Position numbers and translations under genes: made by a program. The notes below the pieces were generated by a model. That model was not told the origin of the DNA, ran no database searches, and saw only the letters and a list, made by a program, of their open reading frames with translations. Positions 5,710 to 9,396 of a stretch of DNA of 9,396 nt are shown here, one piece after another (position 1 is the first letter of the stretch; every line of letters starts with the position of its first letter). The stretch is from Bacteroidales bacterium (GTDB taxonomy: Bacteria > Bacteroidota > Bacteroidia > Bacteroidales > Muribaculaceae). The DNA lies in NCBI GenBank assembly GCA_009177205.1, contig WFMC01000152.1, positions 13,880-23,275 of the forward strand. Direction: 5' to 3'.

Positions 5710-7884
5710 CTAAGCCCATGAAGTAAGGAATTTGATGCGCATCATGCGTATCTCCTCTTCCGTATAATCATCCCCGAGAGCTTCGAAGGCATCTTCAATA
5801 TTATCCTCGCCCTGACTCCTGAAGTAATCAAGAATCTCTTGTTGACATTCCTCTTCGAGAATCTCATTTAGATAATAATCTATGTTAATGCGTGTCCCTT
5901 CTTCTACGATGCTTTCCACCTCGTCAAGCATTTCATCAAACTCCAATCCTTTGCCATCTGCCAACTCTTCCAATGAAAGTTTGCGGTCAATTCCTTGAAT
6001 TAAATATATTTTTGTTTTGCTTTTATCCGCAACTATACGGACTTTTATATCCGTCGGCCTATCTATTTCATTCTCTTCTACATATTTTTCTATAATAGAG
6101 ATAAACTCTGCTCCGAATTTATTGGCTTTTCCGATTCCTACTCCCGGAATATTGGCTAATTCCGTTTCGGTTATCGGATATGTTGTCGCCATTGCATCCA
6201 ATGCCGTCTCCTGGAATATCACGTATGGAGGCACGTTGAGTTTACGGGCTATATCTTTTCTGATATCTTTTAATATCGCAAGTAAGATCGGATCAGCCGC
6301 CCCGGAAGACGCTGCTTTGGAATGATCATATTCCTCCTCTACAAAATCTTTTCCCTCTACTATTTTGAAACTTTCCGGATTTTTGATAAAGCTCTCCCCT
6401 TTTTCGGTTAATTTGAGCAGACCGTAATTTTCCATGTCCTTTTTCAAATAACCACCTATTACGGCTTGCTGAATCAAATCATTTAGAAATTTAGAGTCTA
6501 CATCCGAAAGCACTCCGAAACATTCCAGTTCCGAATGACCTCGGGCATTCGACTCTTCCGAGCAATTTCCCGATAATATAGATATTATATATTCTATACG
6601 ATATTTTTCCTTAAGTTCCTTTACGGCTTTAAGAGCTTCCAAAAGTTCTTCTCCCGCTTCTATCTGCGTTTTCGGATTTTTGCAGTTATCGCAATTTCCA
6701 CAATTCTCTTCTTTGTATTCTTCTCCGAAATAATTTAATAATATTTTTCGTCGACAAACACTTGATTCCGCATAATGAGCAGTTTCAATAAGAAGTTTTC
6801 TTCCTATCTCTTGTTCAACCGGGCTTTTCCCTTGAAGCAATTTATCAAGTTTCTGCAAATCCTTATGCGAATAGAACGCCACGCAAATTCCTTCACCTCC
6901 ATCACGTCCCGCTCTTCCGGTCTCTTGATAATAACCCTCTAAAGATTTAGGAATATCAAAGTGAATGACATATCTAACATCCGGTTTATCAATACCCATG
7001 CCGAATGCAATTGTAGCCACAATCACGTCAACCTTTTCCATCAGAAAATCATCTTGATTTGAAGCGCGGGTTGCGGGATCCAATCCCGCATGATACGGCA
7101 GTGCCGAGATATCGTTGATTCGCAAAACCTCCGTAATCTCCTCAACTTTCTTACGCGACAGGCAATATACTATTCCGGATTTCCCGGGTCTGCTCTTAAT
7201 GAATCTTATGACCTCGCGTTCCACATCCTTAGTCTTCGGACGCACCTCATAATAGAGATTTTTACGATTGAAACTTGATTTAAAGACCACGGCATCAGTC
7301 ATTCCCAGATTCTTCTGAATGTCATGTTGCACTTTGGGAGTGGCAGTGGCGGTAAGCGCTATGACAGGTCGGCGTTGAATAGAATTAATTATTGACCTGA
7401 TTTTTCTGTACTCCGGGCGAAAATCATGACCCCATTCAGAAATGCAGTGAGCTTCATCCACGGCATAAAAACTCACTCTGACCGATTTCAGAAATTCAAT
7501 ATTTGAGGCTTTGGTGAGCGATTCGGGGGCAACATATAAAAGTTTGGTGCGACCCGAAATAATATCTTTCTTTACAGTCTCAACTGCTCCTTTCCCCAAA
7601 GAAGAGTTTAGAAAGTGAGCTATACCCTCATCTCCACAATAATGGCGTATGGCATCAACCTGATTCTTCATTAATGCTATTAAAGGTGATATTATCACTG
7701 CAGTCCCTTCCAACATCAATGCCGGAAGTTGATAACATAGAGATTTCCCACCACCTGTAGGCATCACAACAAAAACATCTTTCTCATCAAGCACTGATGA
7801 TATGACTGCAGCTTGATTACCCTTGAAAGTGTCGAATCCGAAATATTGCTTTAAGGCTTCGGTGATCTGTTTGACTTCTGCCAT
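5710..7884 (-). CDS. recQ: ATP-dependent DNA helicase RecQ, long Bacteroidetes form
   Basis: 724 residues, against about 610 in E. coli. RecQ is a 3'-5' helicase in recombination and stalled-fork repair. Motifs seen: motif 0 FKGNQ (Gln24); Walker A MPTGGGKS (41-48); DEAH (143-146); the aromatic-rich loop SEWGHDFRPEYR (149-160); motif III TATATP (178-183); motif V ATIAFGMGIDKPDVR (290-304); and motif VI with its arginine fingers, QETGRAGRDG (320-329). The zinc site is Cys377, Cys395, Cys398 and Cys401. A winged-helix RQC region (about 405-510) follows, then an HRDC domain (about 531-604, with IPGVGIGKANKFG). Residues 605-724 form an acidic extension resembling the helix-turn-helix tail common in Bacteroidetes RecQ (TEEEIRMMRIKFL). 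Every catalytic motif is intact. The gene has its own promoter (7923-7954), placed just after the clpX terminator. No ribosome binding site is apparent. Confidence 0.97.
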   Translation of the reverse strand: MAEVKQITEALKQYFGFDTFKGNQAAVISSVLDEKDVFVVMPTGGGKSLCYQLPALMLEGTAVIISPLIALMKNQVDAIRHYCGDEGIAHFLNSSLGKGAVETVKKDIISGRTKLLYVAPESLTKASNIEFLKSVRVSFYAVDEAHCISEWGHDFRPEYRKIRSIINSIQRRPVIALTATATPKVQHDIQKNLGMTDAVVFKSSFNRKNLYYEVRPKTKDVEREVIRFIKSRPGKSGIVYCLSRKKVEEITEVLRINDISALPYHAGLDPATRASNQDDFLMEKVDVIVATIAFGMGIDKPDVRYVIHFDIPKSLEGYYQETGRAGRDGGEGICVAFYSHKDLQKLDKLLQGKSPVEQEIGRKLLIETAHYAESSVCRRKILLNYFGEEYKEENCGNCDNCKNPKTQIEAGEELLEALKAVKELKEKYRIEYIISILSGNCSEESNARGHSELECFGVLSDVDSKFLNDLIQQAVIGGYLKKDMENYGLLKLTEKGESFIKNPESFKIVEGKDFVEEEYDHSKAASSGAADPILLAILKDIRKDIARKLNVPPYVIFQETALDAMATTYPITETELANIPGVGIGKANKFGAEFISIIEKYVEENEIDRPTDIKVRIVADKSKTKIYLIQGIDRKLSLEELADGKGLEFDEMLDEVESIVEEGTRINIDYYLNEILEEECQQEILDYFRSQGEDNIEDAFEALGDDYTEEEIRMMRIKFLTSWA

Positions 7885-7922
7885 TTATGGTTTTATTATA
7901 GGTAGTAGATTATGCTCTTATT

Positions 7923-7954
7923 CAAAATTAAACATTTATTCTGAATTCTGCAAA
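7923..7954 (-). promoter_or_regulatory. Bacteroidetes-type promoter for recQ
   Basis: The minus strand shows TTTG (7954-7951), 20 bases, then TAATTTTG (7930-7923). This matches the known Bacteroidetes sigma-ABfr consensus TTTG-N19/21-TAnnTTTG at every fixed base. Transcription would start near 7917, giving a leader of about 30 bases before the recQ ATG at 7884. It begins about 10 bases past the clpX terminator. Confidence 0.7.
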
Positions 7955-7963
7955 ATTCAACAT

Positions 7964-8000
7964 AAAAAATTCGACAATGAAATAAACATCGTCGAATTTT
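7964..8000 (-). terminator. Rho-independent terminator of clpX
   Basis: On the minus strand a 14-base arm (8000-7987, AAAATTCGACGATG) pairs with 7979-7966 (CATTGTCGAATTTT) across a 7-base loop. All positions are Watson-Crick except one G-U wobble. The right arm runs into a stretch of T ending at 7964. On the plus strand the wobble becomes an A-C mismatch, so the hairpin suits minus-strand RNA. It starts 27 bases after the clpX stop codon. Confidence 0.8.
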
Positions 8001-8027
8001 ATCTAAATATTTTTTACTGTCGGAACT

Positions 8028-9335
8028 TTAATCAGACAATTTTATTTTTTCAAAATTTGCCTTTTCCAATTTTTGGTTGACATAATCAGCATTAACTGTA
8101 AATTTGTCAACTTTTTGAGACGGCACCTCAAACATTGCATCGACCATGACTGTCTCCACAATCGAGCGCAAACCGCGAGCCCCTAATTTATATTCGATAG
8201 CTTTATCTACTATTGCGTTTAACGCATCATCAGTGAATTCCAATTCCACACCATCGAGCGCGAAAAGTTTCTTATACTGGCGCACAAGCGCATTTTTCGG
8301 CTCCGTGAGTATTCTCAATAATGCTTCCCTATCCAAGGGATTCAACGCCGTCAATACCGGCAATCTGCCGATAATCTCCGGTATCAAGCCGAAACTCTTC
8401 AGGTCTTGTGGCAAAACATAATTCATCAGATTCTCACGCTGCTGCTTCTTCTTCCCTTCATCTTTACCGTAACCCACTACATGTGTATTCAGCCTGGATG
8501 CTATCTTGCGTTCGATTCCATCAAATGCCCCGCCACAAATGAATAGGATATTCTTAGTGTCAACAGCTATCATTTTTTGGTCAGGATGCTTTCTACCTCC
8601 GTTTGGAGGAACCAACACTGTGCTCCCTTCCAACAATTTCAAAAGACCTTGTTGCACCCCCTCACCGCTTACATCGCGAGTGATCGATGGATTATCACTT
8701 TTACGGGCAATCTTGTCTATCTCATCGATGAAGACTATACCTTTTTCTGCCTTCTCAACATCATAGTCACAATTTTGAAGGAGTCGTGTAAGCAAAGATT
8801 CAATATCCTCACCCACATATCCGGCTTCCGTCAATACAGTGGCATCAACAATAGCAAAAGGGACATCAAGAAGACGAGCCACACTTTTTGCCAATAGGGT
8901 CTTGCCTGTACCGGTAGGTCCGACCATGATAATATTTGACTTCTCAATGTCTACATCATCATCCTTATTATCCTTAATCGCAGATTTAAGAGATTTCTTT
9001 TGCACATTTTTATTCTTACTCTCTTCTTGTGCAATCCGCTTATAATGATTGTAGACAGCAACAGAAAGATACTTCTTTGCTTCCTCCTGACCTATGACAT
9101 ATTGATCTAAAAAGCCCTTTATCTCCCTGGGTGTCGGAATCTCTTTAGGTTCGTCAGTCCGCCCCTCAGCTTTAGCGGTTGATTTATCTTTGCCGAGAGC
9201 AGCATCTCGAGCCGAATCAATATAACTGATACAATCAGTGCAGAGGTCTAACCCGTTAAAAATCCTTACTACGGGATTTTGAGCGGTGCTCTCCTCTCCA
9301 CACATCATGCATCTCAAGACCTCTTTTTTTGCCAT
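8028..9335 (-). CDS. clpX: ClpX, ATP-dependent unfoldase subunit of the ClpXP protease
   Basis: 435 residues, normal for ClpX (424 in E. coli). ClpX recognises tagged proteins, unfolds them with ATP and feeds them into ClpP. The N-terminal zinc domain has Cys9, Cys12, Cys32 and Cys35. The AAA+ domain shows Walker A GPTGTGKT (139-146), pore loop GYVG (173-176), Walker B VFIDEID (201-207), the RKH loop (248-250), [13 protein letters not shown] (315-327) and sensor-2 GARGLR (385-390). The ClpP-docking loop reads VGY (287-289) in place of the IGF of E. coli. Between HYKR (97-100) and KSN (132-134) there are 31 residues rich in Lys and Asp, about 18 more than in E. coli. The start ATG at 9335 lies 31 bp after a probable clpP stop, which suggests a clpP-clpX operon; no promoter is visible in that gap. 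A terminator follows the gene. Confidence 0.97.
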   Translation of the reverse strand: MAKKEVLRCMMCGEESTAQNPVVRIFNGLDLCTDCISYIDSARDAALGKDKSTAKAEGRTDEPKEIPTPREIKGFLDQYVIGQEEAKKYLSVAVYNHYKRIAQEESKNKNVQKKSLKSAIKDNKDDDVDIEKSNIIMVGPTGTGKTLLAKSVARLLDVPFAIVDATVLTEAGYVGEDIESLLTRLLQNCDYDVEKAEKGIVFIDEIDKIARKSDNPSITRDVSGEGVQQGLLKLLEGSTVLVPPNGGRKHPDQKMIAVDTKNILFICGGAFDGIERKIASRLNTHVVGYGKDEGKKKQQRENLMNYVLPQDLKSFGLIPEIIGRLPVLTALNPLDREALLRILTEPKNALVRQYKKLFALDGVELEFTDDALNAIVDKAIEYKLGARGLRSIVETVMVDAMFEVPSQKVDKFTVNADYVNQKLEKANFEKIKLSD

Positions 9336-9366
9336 AATTTCAGACTTCTTTTCGTCTACTTAGCAG

Positions 9367-9396
9367 TTATTTTTTCTTCGTATTTACCAAAATCTT
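9367..9396 (-). CDS. clpP: Probable C-terminal tail of ClpP protease (9 codons in the window)
   Basis: The minus strand from the window edge reads KILVNTKKK followed by TAA at 9369-9367. ClpP proteins commonly end in a form like YG-x-(I/V)-D-x-(I/V)-L plus a short basic tail, and clpP directly precedes clpX in many bacteria, so this is the likely reading. Only nine residues are visible. Another frame also stays open for 12 codons ([12 protein letters not shown], stop at 9358-9356), so the call is tentative. Confidence 0.5.
   Translation of the reverse strand, partial: KILVNTKKK

Noticed and set aside
7923..8027. Small gene in the clpX-recQ gap
   Set aside because: The gap is filled by a terminator and a promoter, and no convincing frame is present.
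8146..9045. Several plus-strand reading frames of 68-106 codons
   Set aside because: All are antisense to the conserved coding sequence of clpX and resemble no family I recognise.
9356..9394. Alternative tail [12 protein letters not shown] for the upstream gene
   Set aside because: This frame is also open to the edge, but the other frame gives a tail that looks like ClpP with a plausible basic end. Sequence beyond the window would decide.
1..9396. Mobile element, toxin-antitoxin, phage-defence or CRISPR system
   Set aside because: No transposase, direct-repeat array, terminal repeats or defence domains were seen. All genes belong to core housekeeping or envelope families.

Overview
The window is an AT-rich piece of a bacterial chromosome in which every gene lies on the minus strand, so the reading order is from high to low coordinates. 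The proteins look like Bacteroidota, most likely order Bacteroidales and possibly near Muribaculaceae. The evidence is a RecQ with the long C-terminal extension usual in that phylum, a ClpX with a Bacteroidetes-style sequence, an OstA-like protein next to SurA, a TTTG-N20-TAnnTTTG promoter, and almost no Shine-Dalgarno use. This is an identification from memory of the families, with no database search.

Layout in transcription order. Positions 9396-9367 hold a 9-codon tail that is probably the end of clpP, then after 31 bp clpX (9335-8028) with a rho-independent terminator (8000-7964). A separate promoter (7954-7923) then drives recQ (7884-5710). A 159-bp spacer with two AT-rich inverted repeats leads to a 641-residue exported protein with two parvulin domains (5550-3625), which ends in a strong palindromic terminator (3595-3573). 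The last block is a 330-residue lipoprotein (3447-2455), a SurA-type chaperone (2421-1018) and an OstA-like protein cut by the window edge (968-1). These three have gaps of 33 and 49 bp and are probably one operon.

Functionally there are two unrelated parts. ClpP and ClpX form the cytoplasmic ATP-dependent protease, and RecQ is a DNA repair helicase. The lower half is an envelope-biogenesis cluster: three SurA/PpiC-like periplasmic folding factors in a row, then an OstA-like protein of the LPS-transport type. It recalls the lptD-surA linkage in Enterobacteria.

I see no mobile element, CRISPR array, RNA gene or clear novel defence or metabolic system. The most interesting point is inside the chaperone cluster. 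The lipoprotein appears to be a free-standing homologue of the C-terminal half of its 641-residue neighbour, with no recognisable parvulin domain. The two parvulin domains of the SurA protein each lack a different one of the two conserved histidines.
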